Origin: Acidimicrobiia bacterium | Lineage (GTDB): Bacteria; Actinomycetota; Acidimicrobiia; Spongiisociales; UBA11373 | Length of the DNA: 58,157 nt | Assembly: GCA_016932695.1 (NCBI GenBank) | Contig: JAFGCH010000045.1 | Coordinates: 1-58,157 of the forward strand | Reading direction: 5' to 3' | Translations under genes and position numbers: made by a program | Shown here: positions 40,063 to 48,013 of the stretch, one piece after another | How positions within the stretch are numbered: position 1 is the first letter of the stretch | Layout of the letters: every line of letters starts with the position of its first letter | The notes under the pieces: generated by a model | Database searches by the model: none | The model's input: the letters and a program-made list of their open reading frames with translations, nothing else | What the model was told of the DNA's origin: nothing

Positions 40063-40776
40063 ATGAACACCTCAGTGGGGCACACTGCAATGCCAGGGTC
40101 CGAGTCTCCAAGGCGCTCCCGTCTGCCGCTGGCAGTCGCCGCTCTCGTAGTAGTGGCAGCGGTGGTGGTCGGTGTGGTCCAAGCAGGAGATGTAGGAGCC
40201 AGGAGAGCCGTCTTTGAGGATGACAGCGTCAGCGACTACCTCGCGAACGAAGACAACCGTCCTGAAGTAGCAGAGGTACAATCGGGTCCTCTCGTCGTCG
40301 AGGCGCGTGCCGCCGGAAGCGCCGCGTTCGCGGCGCTTCTCACTCCCTTTGTGCCTGACGGAGCCGTGCTCTCCCATAACGCCCATTTGACTGCCGGGGA
40401 CGGCTTCGAAGCTGATGAGGCATGGTTCGAGCTTGCTGACGGTGCCGTGCTGTTGATCAGTCGGAGCTATGTCGGTTCGGACTATCACATGCCCTCAGCG
40501 GCGGCACTCATGGGCAGGTCTGGAGGGGTGGAGTACTGGGACAATGGGATTGAAGCAGCCGTGTCCGCCACCCCCTACTTCGCGGAGATCAAAGCCTACG
40601 TTGATGGCTGGCTCCTTACCATTGCGGCCCAGGAAGGACCGGTATGGTTCGGTGAAGGCGAGCCTCCAAGTGGCTTCTTCAAAGAAGGGCGGCGCGGGGT
40701 GGTTCCGGACCTCTCCATTCTACGAGCGCTCGCTCGGAAAATCGTCGACTCCGAGAGCATTCTGTCCGAGGGATGA
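40063..40776 (+). CDS. Membrane-anchored exported protein of unknown function
   Basis: 237 aa from the ATG at 40063. A GTG at 40009 overlapping the preceding stop would add 18 residues. One TM segment (about 22-42) leaves a long C-terminal domain outside, with EVQSGPLVVEARAAGS, DEAWFELADGAVLLISRSYV and a late PVWFGEGEPPSGFF. No family recognised. Last of the four exported-protein genes. Confidence 0.62.
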   Translation: MNTSVGHTAMPGSESPRRSRLPLAVAALVVVAAVVVGVVQAGDVGARRAVFEDDSVSDYLANEDNRPEVAEVQSGPLVVEARAAGSAAFAALLTPFVPDGAVLSHNAHLTAGDGFEADEAWFELADGAVLLISRSYVGSDYHMPSAAALMGRSGGVEYWDNGIEAAVSATPYFAEIKAYVDGWLLTIAAQEGPVWFGEGEPPSGFFKEGRRGVVPDLSILRALARKIVDSESILSEG

Positions 40777-41174
40777 ATCCTGGGGCGGGCCAGAGTGCGT
40801 GAGGGCGCCTGGCGGAGGCACCGTTGGAGTCCAGCGGGAAACTCCCGAGCATCGACAGGTCCCTGACTAGCCTCGCTCGACCGGCTCCTCGGTCCCGGGT
40901 CTGATTGGCATGGGGCTGGCCATGACTAGGCCCTACCGGCCCGTGTGGGGCCACCGCCAGGAATAGTGACGCTAGGAGGCGCCCTGGTCGGCGTGACGTG
41001 CCCTCAGTACCCACGCGCATATCTTCCCGCGCTCCCGGAGCGGCTGGGCGACTCGGCTCCTCTGACATGGGTGGCCTGACGTTCGCTTCTTCGCGCGACC
41101 CGCGGCCCGGTGTCCGTGTCGCTACTCTCGGGCGACAGGAGGCTTGTGTCAGCCTCAGACCAAGGGGGAAGAGC
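40777..41174. other. Non-coding 398 bp with a second attachment-like half-site
   Basis: No convincing gene. The stretch 41004-41037 repeats the left arm of the element (see the entry there). A possible TACTCT box lies shortly before the small gene at 41175. Confidence 0.5.
41004..41037 (+). repeat. Second attL-like half-site
   Basis: TC (41004-41005) is followed by an arm (41006-41028) matching 16 of 23 positions of the attL arm at the same spacing. The match then continues exactly through GCGCTCCCG to 41037. The last 18 nt (41020-41037) are identical to 37628-37645. Confidence 0.7.
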
Positions 41175-41393
41175 ATGGCGACGCCGGTCTACTCTCGTCC
41201 GGTTGGGAAGCGGTACCTCGGCAATACCAACGAAATGGAGGTTCACGACCTCTCGAACGAGAGGTCGGCGTGTCAGGTCGGCGAGATCATCGCAGCCAGA
41301 CACGCGGTCACCTTCTCGCCCGACACTCTGCAGCAGGCAAGGGCTGAGCGCTACGACAACTGCGCCCACTGCATCGGCGGCTCGACCCGCTAA
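41175..41393 (+). CDS. Small conserved cysteine-containing protein
   Basis: 72 aa. YLGNTNEMEVHDLSNERSAC, then QVGEIIAARHAVTF, PDTLQQARAERYDNCAHCIGG. I recognise this as a small conserved actinobacterial/bacterial type: the lone Cys plus NCAxCIGG and nearby His residues suggest metal or cluster binding. The function is unknown. The ATG at 41175 follows GGGGGAAGAG. It stands alone between the secreted-protein genes and the ImmA/IrrE pair. Confidence 0.72.
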   Translation: MATPVYSRPVGKRYLGNTNEMEVHDLSNERSACQVGEIIAARHAVTFSPDTLQQARAERYDNCAHCIGGSTR

Positions 41394-41619
41394 CAGCCCC
41401 ATTACTGACCCCACGCGCCTGCAGGTCGGCCGCCAGCCGAGTGCCTCGTAGGCAGTAGTCCCGACGGGGGTGCTTCACCTCTGCCGCAATGGTTTCGCGG
41501 GCCCGCTCTGCTCTTCGCTCTTCGGGTCGTTGCATGACCTGGAGCCAAGTGGCAACATGCCTGGTGGAGCCCGCTGGGTCACCAGAGCATCGGCCTTCCG
41601 CTCCCAACACCCCTTCTGC

Positions 41620-41649
41620 TTGTTTCTTTACCTCGTTTGAGGCTACAAT
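41620..41649 (+). promoter_or_regulatory. Promoter for the 41677-42321 gene pair
   Basis: TTGTTT (41620-41625), an 18-bp spacer and TACAAT (41644-41649) in a locally AT-rich stretch, giving a leader of about 20 nt to the ATG at 41677. The gap from 41394 to 41619 shows no gene. Confidence 0.45.
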
Positions 41650-41676
41650 AGGCGCAGTCAACGGTTGGAGCACGCG

Positions 41677-42315
41677 ATGGAGATTGCGACAGCACCATGG
41701 GTCTCGGGAGAGAGCGCAGGCGTCCAGCTCGCGGAGTTGGGGCTCACTGAAGAGCTTCTGCAGGCTGCTTTGCAGCGTGGGGAGATTGACCGTGCCACCT
41801 GCACGGCGAACGACCCTTCGTACCTTCCGGGGATGCTCGCGCAGGGGAGGTCGGTGCGTGCCCTCCGTGAGGCACTCCTGCCGGCAGGGTGGAGTCGTGA
41901 CGACGTGCGGGGGTTGCCCCTGGTGGTGAGCCCGAACGGGGATCTGGCCTTGACTGTGGCTACTGGTGATGAAGGAACGGGAGATCCGCACCGTCCCGCG
42001 AGCTCCAAGCACCCGAAGGGGGCGGCTACCGCCATGCTTGTTGCCACCAACCAACTGCTCCTGGACCTTCCAGGTGTTGAGGGGGCTAGGCGGCCTGACT
42101 TCACCACCTGGGTGCTGCTTTTCCGGCGGGCCCCTGGCCAGATTGTCGCCGAGTTGTCGCTACCGCGCACGATTACGAGAGAAGGGAAGATCGTGGAGTG
42201 GGAGCAGAGAATCATGCTGACGGCCATCCCGCTGGACGGTGACATGGCTACGGTCCGGCCTGTTGAGCCCGAGCCCGATGCGGGCGTGGTAGTGCGGCCC
42301 AGGGACCGGGGCTGA
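41677..42315 (+). CDS. Partner protein of the XRE-ImmA/IrrE regulator, function unknown
   Basis: 212 aa, soluble, no signal peptide. Notable segments are DPSYLPGMLAQGRSVRALRE, LVATNQLLLDLPGVEGARRP, TTWVLLFRRAPGQIVAELSL and WEQRIMLTAIPLDG. No family recognised. It ends five bases before the HTH-metallopeptidase gene, the arrangement of two-gene modules in which an ImmA/IrrE protease acts on or with a co-encoded partner. A TTG at 41665 is an alternative start. Confidence 0.6.
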   Translation: MEIATAPWVSGESAGVQLAELGLTEELLQAALQRGEIDRATCTANDPSYLPGMLAQGRSVRALREALLPAGWSRDDVRGLPLVVSPNGDLALTVATGDEGTGDPHRPASSKHPKGAATAMLVATNQLLLDLPGVEGARRPDFTTWVLLFRRAPGQIVAELSLPRTITREGKIVEWEQRIMLTAIPLDGDMATVRPVEPEPDAGVVVRPRDRG

Positions 42316-42320
42316 GTGAG

Positions 42321-43415
42321 ATGTTCGAGCCGACTAGGTTGGTTCTGGCGCGCGCCCGACGCGGGCTCACCAAACGACAGCTGAGCGAACGTAGCGGGCT
42401 TTCGATTCGAACGCTCACAGCACTGGAGCAGGGCCCTGACCCTGCGCCGACTGACCGCACGGTGGAGGCCCTCAGCTCGTCGCTCGGTTTCCCCAGGGAG
42501 TTCTTCTCTGGTGAGGAAATGGAAGCGCTGCCCGCGGAGGCAGCGACCTTCAGAGCGCTCACGCGGCTGTCGGCTCGCGAGAGGGACGCGGCTCTGGCGG
42601 CGGGGCGACTCGCGTTGGCCCTGAGTGAGTGGATCGAGAGCCGCTTTGAACTGCCGCAAGTTGACATCCCACAGCTGGCCAGTGAAGCGCCGGAGGCAGC
42701 GGCCGAGGCGGTGCGCGCCCGATGGGGTATGGGGCTGGGCCCGATACCCAACCTGGTCCATCTGCTCGAAGCCCACGGAGTCAGGGTGTTCTCACTGGCG
42801 ACCGACTGCAGCGAGGTCGACGCCTTCTCTCTTTGGAGGGACGGGAAGCCTTTCGTGTTCCTGAACACGAACAAGTCCGGGGAAAGAAGCAGGATGGACG
42901 CAGCCCACGAACTGGGCCACCTCGTGCTCCACCCTGAGTACGACCGGAGCGTGTCACGTCAGTTGGAGAGGGATGCAGCCCTGTTCGCCTCCGCCTTCCT
43001 GATGCCGCAGGCAAGCCTCATCGGCAGGCACGGCATGTACCCCACATTGGACGAGCTGGTTCACGGGAAGCGGGAGTGGTCGGTGTCGCTAGCCGCCTAC
43101 GTGCAGCGCCTCTACACGGCCGGGCTCATCACCGAGTGGCACCACCGCTCGCTGTTCATCGAGCTCTCCAAACGCGGATACCGATCGGGCGAGCCAGACG
43201 GCATCGAGCGTGAGCGGTCTCAGATTCTGGAGCAGGTCTTCGGCTACCTCCGGCGTGAAGGGGTGACTCGCAGCGACGTGGCCCGGGCCCTCGCCCTCTC
43301 GAAACAGGACCTCGACGCCCTCGTATTCGGCCTGGTGTTCTCGTCGGTCGACGGCGCCGCGGAGCGCCCGGGCCGTGCGCAGCGGGGTCACATCCGGGTT
43401 GTCGGCGCCCAGTAG
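42321..43415 (+). CDS. XRE-family HTH regulator fused to ImmA/IrrE metallopeptidase
   Basis: 364 aa. The N-terminal XRE helix-turn-helix (about 1-60) has LVLARARRGLTKRQLSERSG and LSIRTLTALEQG. The middle ImmA/IrrE (DUF955) domain has the zinc motif HELGH in DAAHELGHLVLHPE (about 195-208) and the later ERDAALFASAFLMP. The C-terminal part (about 250-364) is helical. Such proteins control mobile elements by cleaving a repressor or partner after stress. It is the likely regulator of this island. Confidence 0.88.
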   Translation: MFEPTRLVLARARRGLTKRQLSERSGLSIRTLTALEQGPDPAPTDRTVEALSSSLGFPREFFSGEEMEALPAEAATFRALTRLSARERDAALAAGRLALALSEWIESRFELPQVDIPQLASEAPEAAAEAVRARWGMGLGPIPNLVHLLEAHGVRVFSLATDCSEVDAFSLWRDGKPFVFLNTNKSGERSRMDAAHELGHLVLHPEYDRSVSRQLERDAALFASAFLMPQASLIGRHGMYPTLDELVHGKREWSVSLAAYVQRLYTAGLITEWHHRSLFIELSKRGYRSGEPDGIERERSQILEQVFGYLRREGVTRSDVARALALSKQDLDALVFGLVFSSVDGAAERPGRAQRGHIRVVGAQ

Positions 43416-43555
43416 TAGGAGGCGAAAGTCGAGCGATGCAGGGAGTCGCCCCCCTTGGGGTTGGGCCCGTGTCTCGGGCTGGACTCCTCGCTTTCACAGC
43501 CACCCGCCCAGCATGGGGTGATAGCCTTGTTGCCAGGCGTGTTTCTGGCCGCGTA

Positions 43556-44365
43556 TCAAGTCGAGTTGCCGGGTTTGGGTGGGGGTGGCCATTCCCAGAC
43601 CCGTCGCGTGGGGTCGTGGGGGTAGATGCCGTGTTGGAGGCGGTGGGGACCAGCGCTGTCGGGTGCTCGCATGAAGGGTCCGGCGAGGAGCGCCTCGTAG
43701 ACGATCAGGCTGCCCGGGCGGTCTTCGAGGTGGCGGCGGAGGAGTCCGAGCCGGTGGTCGGTGAGGCTCACATAGATGCCGGGCGGGTCCTTGGCGAGCT
43801 CGCGGTCGAGCTGGTCGTAGGGGCCGTCGATGCGGGCGAAGGCTGCCTGGTCTACGGATGGGTAATCAGATGGGGGTTCGGATGGCTCCTCCGGCCCAGT
43901 GACGGGAAGGGTGTTGTCCTTGTCCTTGGCGAGGCGGCGGGTGTCGAAGAGATGGATCCGCCGGCAGTAGGAACAGAGCAGCCAGAACCCCGGGCGGCCT
44001 TCGTGGGCAACCAGGCGCAGGTCCACAACGAGCCACCGGTCGGGCCGCCATCCGGACGGCTTGGACGGCGGCCGGGCCACCTGGACGACCGCGAGCTTGC
44101 GGTCGTGAACGTCGAGCAGCTTGGAGGGCCGGACCCGGGGCCGGGGAGCCCTTCCCGCGGCTACGGGGCAGTCCCAGCGGACCCGCCGGCGTGGCTCGAA
44201 CAGCGTCTGGTACAGCTCGATACCCGGCCGGCGGAGCTGGTCGGCCTGTTCGGGGGTGGCGTCGGTGGGGGTGTGGCGAATGCCGGGGGTGAGCCAGGCG
44301 GCGTCGTGGAGGGAGAGCAGTGCCGAGATCATGCCCTCCCGCCAGAGCGGGTCGGCTGGGGTCAT
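43556..44365 (-). CDS. Hypothetical protein with CxxC and a Pro-rich linker
   Basis: 269 aa, not recognised. Features: WLVVDLRLVAHEG, a CSYC pair (about residue 131), a Pro/Glu/Ser linker (about 155-172, PSEPPSDYPS), and a second part IDGPYDQLDRELAKDPPGIY with LGLLRRHLEDRPGSLIVYEA. The opposite strand holds a longer open frame, but its composition is poor. The ATG at 44365 has a TAGGCT -10 box six bases upstream. Its linker DNA recurs at 45027. Confidence 0.6.
   Translation of the reverse strand: MTPADPLWREGMISALLSLHDAAWLTPGIRHTPTDATPEQADQLRRPGIELYQTLFEPRRRVRWDCPVAAGRAPRPRVRPSKLLDVHDRKLAVVQVARPPSKPSGWRPDRWLVVDLRLVAHEGRPGFWLLCSYCRRIHLFDTRRLAKDKDNTLPVTGPEEPSEPPSDYPSVDQAAFARIDGPYDQLDRELAKDPPGIYVSLTDHRLGLLRRHLEDRPGSLIVYEALLAGPFMRAPDSAGPHRLQHGIYPHDPTRRVWEWPPPPKPGNST
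43856..43894 (-). repeat. Dispersed repeat, copy 1 (inside the 43556 gene)
   Basis: Begins with the 20-mer GGATGGGTAATCAGATGGGG (plus strand), exactly repeated at 45027-45046. Similarity continues to about 43894. It encodes the EEPSEPPSDYPS part of the linker. Confidence 0.85.
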
Positions 44366-44371
44366 GCGGTC

Positions 44372-44377
44372 AGCCTA
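44372..44377 (-). promoter_or_regulatory. Putative -10 box for the 43556-44365 gene (leaderless)
   Basis: TAGGCT on the minus strand, exactly six bases before the ATG at 44365. The rest of the gap up to 44485 shows no other feature. Confidence 0.45.
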
Positions 44378-44485
44378 CGTTCCGGGGGTGACAGGTGTCT
44401 CGCCGTCGGGTCGTTGACCGGGCATGGGTGGGGTCCTAGATTGGTGGGCAGTCCGGTAGTGGCTTCCCCGCCAGCCCGGTCGCAA

Positions 44486-44566
44486 GAGAAGTGGGGTAAC
44501 GAGCGGTAGCCGCCTGCCCTTCGCGGGAAGGGAGGGCGGCTTGTGCCGTCTCTAACCCCACTTCTC
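44486..44566. repeat. Nested inverted repeat over a gene start
   Basis: Outer arms GAGAAGTGGGGT (44486-44497) and ACCCCACTTCTC (44555-44566) are perfect complements. Inside, 44508-44541 forms a second hairpin: a 7-bp stem AGCCGCC/GGCGGCT, a two-base mismatch, then CCCTTC-GCGG-GAAGGG. The GTG at 44543 lies between the two structures, so its ribosome-binding region would be buried in RNA. Confidence 0.8.
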
Positions 44567-44788
44567 AAGTCCCGACGCCGTTGCCGGGCGTCTCTCATCC
44601 TTGATGACCTCGGTGTCTCTCAGGCCAAGCTGACGGATGCTCTTGGGGTCTCTACCACCTCACTCTCGCGGATGCTGCGGGGCGGACAGCCGCTCCCGGC
44701 CGGGTTCGAGTTCGCGCTCCGGGCTTCGATCGGTGCGGACGGCACCGACAGGATGCTGGCCGCCATCGAGGCGGAGGCGGACCAATGA
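44543..44788 (+). CDS. Small helix-turn-helix-like protein
   Basis: 81 aa. LGVSQAKLTDALGVSTTSLSRML reads as an XRE-like helix-turn-helix, followed by RGGQPLPAGFEFAL and an acidic helix. Possibly a transcription regulator of the element. The GTG start lies in the nested inverted repeat, with no visible ribosome site outside it. The stop overlaps the next ATG (ATGA). Confidence 0.6.
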   Translation: MPSLTPLLKSRRRCRASLILDDLGVSQAKLTDALGVSTTSLSRMLRGGQPLPAGFEFALRASIGADGTDRMLAAIEAEADQ

Positions 44789-45036
44789 GGGTCGTCGTCT
44801 GCCTCCAAGAACGCGTCGACCCGGCCGCCGCCCGCGCCCTGGCCAGGCTTCTGTTCGCGAGCGAATCCCCACCGGACCCGATCCTGAACTCCGCTGCAGA
44901 GCGCCGAGCACCGGGCCGGGCGGGTGGCGAACTAGCCGGGCCACGCATCAGCCATACGCAGAGCAGGAAGCGGCGAGCCGGGGGCCGTCGGCCCGCTGAG
45001 CGCCCCCCACAGCCCGGAGAGGCGTCGGATGGGTAA
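44785..45036 (+). CDS. Small protein of unknown function
   Basis: 83 aa: RVVVCLQERVDPAAARALAR and then an Arg/Pro/Gly-rich tail without structure. ATGA overlap with the HTH gene supports co-translation, which is the main reason to accept it. Its last codons fall in the dispersed repeat at 45027, which supplies the TAA stop, so the C terminus may be a truncation product. Confidence 0.45.
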   Translation: MRVVVCLQERVDPAAARALARLLFASESPPDPILNSAAERRAPGRAGGELAGPRISHTQSRKRRAGGRRPAERPPQPGEASDG

Positions 45037-45066
45037 TCAGATGGGGTGTTGGATGGCCCCCTCCGG
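45027..45066 (-). repeat. Dispersed repeat, copy 2
   Basis: Exact 20-mer shared with 43856-43875, then about 20 more bases with scattered differences. The reading frame matching copy 1 gives GPSNTPSDYPS but continues into no recognisable gene. Confidence 0.85.
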
Positions 45067-45392
45067 GCACCGCCCGCCCACAGACAGCCCGCGCCATTGG
45101 CCCCTTCCGGCTCGACTTGATAGACCTCGGAAACTCCGGACCCTTACGGACGCCCGAGACCCCCTGGAGTATCTCCAGGAGTGCTTCTAACGGGTGTGTC
45201 GGGACTGTTGCGAGCCGCGGCGGCGGGGCAGCCGCCGCCGCAACCCAGCTGACGTGCTGACCTGGGGATACGCGGCGCACAGCGACGAGCCAGGAGGGGA
45301 CGTTCCCCCTGATCAGCGGCTTAGCCCCTAAGCACCCACGCCTTCATCGCGTGCAGTTGGTATCCACGCCCTGGTCGACCCCAAGCAGTCCC
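45037..45392. other. Non-coding 356 bp
   Basis: Holds the end of the dispersed repeat, a GC-only hairpin at 45207-45244 (8-bp GCGGCGGC/GCCGCCGC stem with outer TTGCG/CGCAA pairs) and a small GCTTAG/CTAAGC hairpin near 45317. No gene is seen. Confidence 0.5.
45207..45244. terminator. Strong GC hairpin between convergent genes
   Basis: GCGGCGGC pairs with GCCGCCGC around a six-base loop, extended by GTTGCG/CGCAAC with a small bulge. It sits between the plus-strand small genes and the minus-strand lipoprotein gene, where a bidirectional terminator would be expected. No T-run. Confidence 0.4.
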
Positions 45393-46070
45393 TCAGGGTG
45401 TTGTCGTCTCCAGTCTGTCGGCCCACTCTCTCGCCGAAACATCCCGCGACGGATCGAAGGGCGGGAGGATTGACGCCGTTCCCTGATTCGTCAGCACTAG
45501 CGCGTAGGGTGAGCTGCCGAGTTGCACTAAGGCCTCTTCCAGGGCGCTCCCCGATGCGGACTCGACCCGCAAATCGATGACCCATGCCACCGGTATCCCT
45601 GGCACAACGCGCCCGTTCTCAGCGAAGATGCCCTCTATTGTGTGTTCCGCTGAGTCAAGCGTTTCATCCCACGAGTCCTTGAGGCCCAAGACCGCCACCG
45701 TGACCCGATCCTCGCCCAGCACGTAGAAATGGATCGCCGTAGGGATCAAGCCTGCCGGGGCAAGCGTCTGTTCGATGAGGTCGAAGAGCTCATGGCCGTC
45801 GAAGCCGGGACTGGGCGCCACAAGCGCAGCCGTACGGCCGGTCAGCACCTCCTCAACCGAAATCGTCCCCGATTCACACCGCATCTGAGCGAAGTCCACG
45901 GCGAACGCCTCGGCGCCGCCCAGAAGAAGAAACTCGGCCGGTTGAACCTGCGGGCAGGTGGCAACGTCAGGTGGCAGCCCGCAGGCCCCCAGCCAGATAC
46001 TCAGCGCGACGGTGATTGCGCTGGACGGCCAGCACCCCCATCGCCTCACCCTTGCGAGACGCGGTTGCAT
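45393..46070 (-). CDS. Lipoprotein sharing a module with its neighbour
   Basis: 225 aa. N-terminal basic region, hydrophobic core and the lipobox LGAC (about residue 30) predict a membrane lipoprotein. The rest resembles residues about 50-240 of the protein encoded just upstream: SVEEVL versus SADEIL, LGEDRVTV versus LPGEHRTT, and ILPPFDPSRD versus LLPPLDPARD, near the end. The module is unknown. The ATG at 46070 overlaps the upstream gene by 25 bases. Confidence 0.68.
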   Translation of the reverse strand: MQPRLARVRRWGCWPSSAITVALSIWLGACGLPPDVATCPQVQPAEFLLLGGAEAFAVDFAQMRCESGTISVEEVLTGRTAALVAPSPGFDGHELFDLIEQTLAPAGLIPTAIHFYVLGEDRVTVAVLGLKDSWDETLDSAEHTIEGIFAENGRVVPGIPVAWVIDLRVESASGSALEEALVQLGSSPYALVLTNQGTASILPPFDPSRDVSAREWADRLETTTP

Positions 46071-48013
46071 GTTGCGTTGTCCGTTGGAGTGATGAAGCCT
46101 GTTTGGTAATCGACCCAACCGTAGAGCGCCATGGCATCAATGCGGAGCTGATCCGCTGCATCGGTGTTGAACAGCTTGGCGCGAATCGAACTGTGCTGAT
46201 AGTCCGCGGAGTTTGTAGCACCGTGGAGAGAATCAAAGCGACACAGGTAGTACCACCCGTCGTTTGGGATCGTGAAGGTTGGACTGGGTCTTGTCTCGAC
46301 GGGATACACCCCATCTCGACCTTCCCAAGCGAGCTTGCCGTTGCACGGATTGCCAGTCAAGCACTGTACGACGTACTCCACCGAGAAGTCATCCCCGGGT
46401 TCGATCGTGCGCGTGACGGTGCGGTAGGCATACCCAGTGCTGTAGCCGACCTGTGGTCGTATGGTGACGCGTCCAGGGGGTTCGGGACCGTTGGTACCGG
46501 TGTAGCACCAGTAGTCGACATGTCCCGCGGCAAACCCCCACTCTCCAGGGCAGGGTGAGAAGGTGTTATCGGTTATGTAGGAGCCGCCGTAGTAGAGGAA
46601 GTAGCTCTGGGGGGTGAGCAACTCCCGCGTCTTGTTGTACCGGTGGCCGTAGTTCTCGAACGAGCACCATGCCGGATCGGGCAGGGACCCGTTGTGGATG
46701 GGGCAATCGGTGGTGATTGCTCCGGCAACTGACCGCAGCTGCACGTGGGTCTGCGTGACAGACGTTGGCTCTATTCCGATGTCAATGTGGTATTCGGTGT
46801 TAGCAGCGATGGCCGAGGCGTTCCCGGTGACGGCTGCGTAGTTGTGCCACATGTACTGGGCATCGTCAATGATCAGGTCCGTTGTGCAGACAGAGGGGAG
46901 GTCGCAGTTGAAGTACGTGGGGTTTGTCGCGTACCCGTGGCCCCATTCGTCCTCGGTGAAGAACTCCCACTCGTACGAGGCATACACGCATTCGCCGCCA
47001 GCGCACCACCCGGCATCATGCCCACTGACTCGAAAGGCCGAGCCGAAGTAGATGTCGGATTCCAGCACATTGACGTCCTCCTGGCTCCGATAAAAGAAGT
47101 CGGGATCTGCCCACAGGGGAGTCCAGGTCATCACGCCGTACCGGTCGATGTGTCTCTCGTATGCGTACTCGCTGAGAAGCGAGTCGCCCGACCACGTCGT
47201 TGCAGCGACCGACTGGCCGCTAGCACGCAGGCGATCAGAGACCCGTCCCGCGGCGAGATTGGCGTCCCGAGCCGGGTCGAGGGGTGGAAGTAGGGAAACG
47301 TCCATCAGGCTGCGAGCAGAGCCAAGCGCGAGACCGCGCCGTCTCAGCACGTCGATAGCTAGCGAAGCGGAGCCCGGCTCGAACGCAACGCCGATTCCGT
47401 AGACCAGATAGGACCCGCTCTCCAGTTGGCCGAGCATGCCTCTCGCATCAGACACGTAGGCAGCGCTGTTAGCCAGCGTCTCAGCGGCATCGCCGGGTTC
47501 AAGGACGCTGAGAACGGCTGCCTGCTGCTGTTGGTTCAGCGACGCGACAGAAGCCTCGATGTTCTCTAGCAGGGCGTCCCGCTCAAAGGTCTTCCACTGG
47601 CCCAGCGCCTGCTCGAACGTCTCGTCGTCTCGAACTACGAACCAGGACGTCGTCGTGCGGTGTTCGCCAGGAAGGGCGATCAGTGCTTCGCGGATGCGTG
47701 CACCCTCGGGCAACTCAGCCCGAAGCTGTCGAACGGCGTCTTCCCGGAAACCTCCACGAATCATCGCGACGAGTATCTCGTCAGCGGAGACTGATGCGGC
47801 GGTCAACCTGCTTCCCTGCTCAAGCAGTTGCTCGAATTGCGCGGAGTGTGCCTGTTCCGCAGGCAAGTCAAGAGCGATGTCAAGCACATCTGCCATGTCA
47901 GACTCGCTCGTCCCGGTCTGCGAACTGGAAGCGGGACCGGGGATCACCAACTGAAGAATCAAGAGGGATCCGAGCAGCGAGCCAAACACCAGCCTCTTCC
48001 AGGGAAACCGCAT
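46046..48013 (-). CDS. Large secreted protein of unknown function
   Basis: 655 aa. Signal peptide (KRLVFGSLLGSLLILQLVI, cut near PASSS). The N-terminal module (about 50-240) is paralogous to the downstream lipoprotein. The C-terminal two thirds (about 260-655) are rich in Tyr, Trp, Gly and cysteines (WCAGGECVYASYEWEF, YFNCDLPSVC, CPGEWGFAAGHVDYWC), suggesting disulfide-bonded beta structure outside the cell. No enzyme motif seen. GGGGGAG precedes the ATG at 48013. Confidence 0.68.
   Translation of the reverse strand: MRFPWKRLVFGSLLGSLLILQLVIPGPASSSQTGTSESDMADVLDIALDLPAEQAHSAQFEQLLEQGSRLTAASVSADEILVAMIRGGFREDAVRQLRAELPEGARIREALIALPGEHRTTTSWFVVRDDETFEQALGQWKTFERDALLENIEASVASLNQQQQAAVLSVLEPGDAAETLANSAAYVSDARGMLGQLESGSYLVYGIGVAFEPGSASLAIDVLRRRGLALGSARSLMDVSLLPPLDPARDANLAAGRVSDRLRASGQSVAATTWSGDSLLSEYAYERHIDRYGVMTWTPLWADPDFFYRSQEDVNVLESDIYFGSAFRVSGHDAGWCAGGECVYASYEWEFFTEDEWGHGYATNPTYFNCDLPSVCTTDLIIDDAQYMWHNYAAVTGNASAIAANTEYHIDIGIEPTSVTQTHVQLRSVAGAITTDCPIHNGSLPDPAWCSFENYGHRYNKTRELLTPQSYFLYYGGSYITDNTFSPCPGEWGFAAGHVDYWCYTGTNGPEPPGRVTIRPQVGYSTGYAYRTVTRTIEPGDDFSVEYVVQCLTGNPCNGKLAWEGRDGVYPVETRPSPTFTIPNDGWYYLCRFDSLHGATNSADYQHSSIRAKLFNTDAADQLRIDAMALYGWVDYQTGFITPTDNATCNRVSQG

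Noticed and set aside
43436-44509. 357-codon plus-strand frame opposite the 43556 gene
   Set aside because: Longer than the minus gene but poor in charged residues and without a ribosome site; the minus frame has a leaderless promoter and a protein-like sequence.
44786-45400. A tRNA or riboswitch in the non-coding stretch near 45.2-45.4 kb
   Set aside because: Only simple hairpins were found; no cloverleaf and no conserved aptamer core could be traced.
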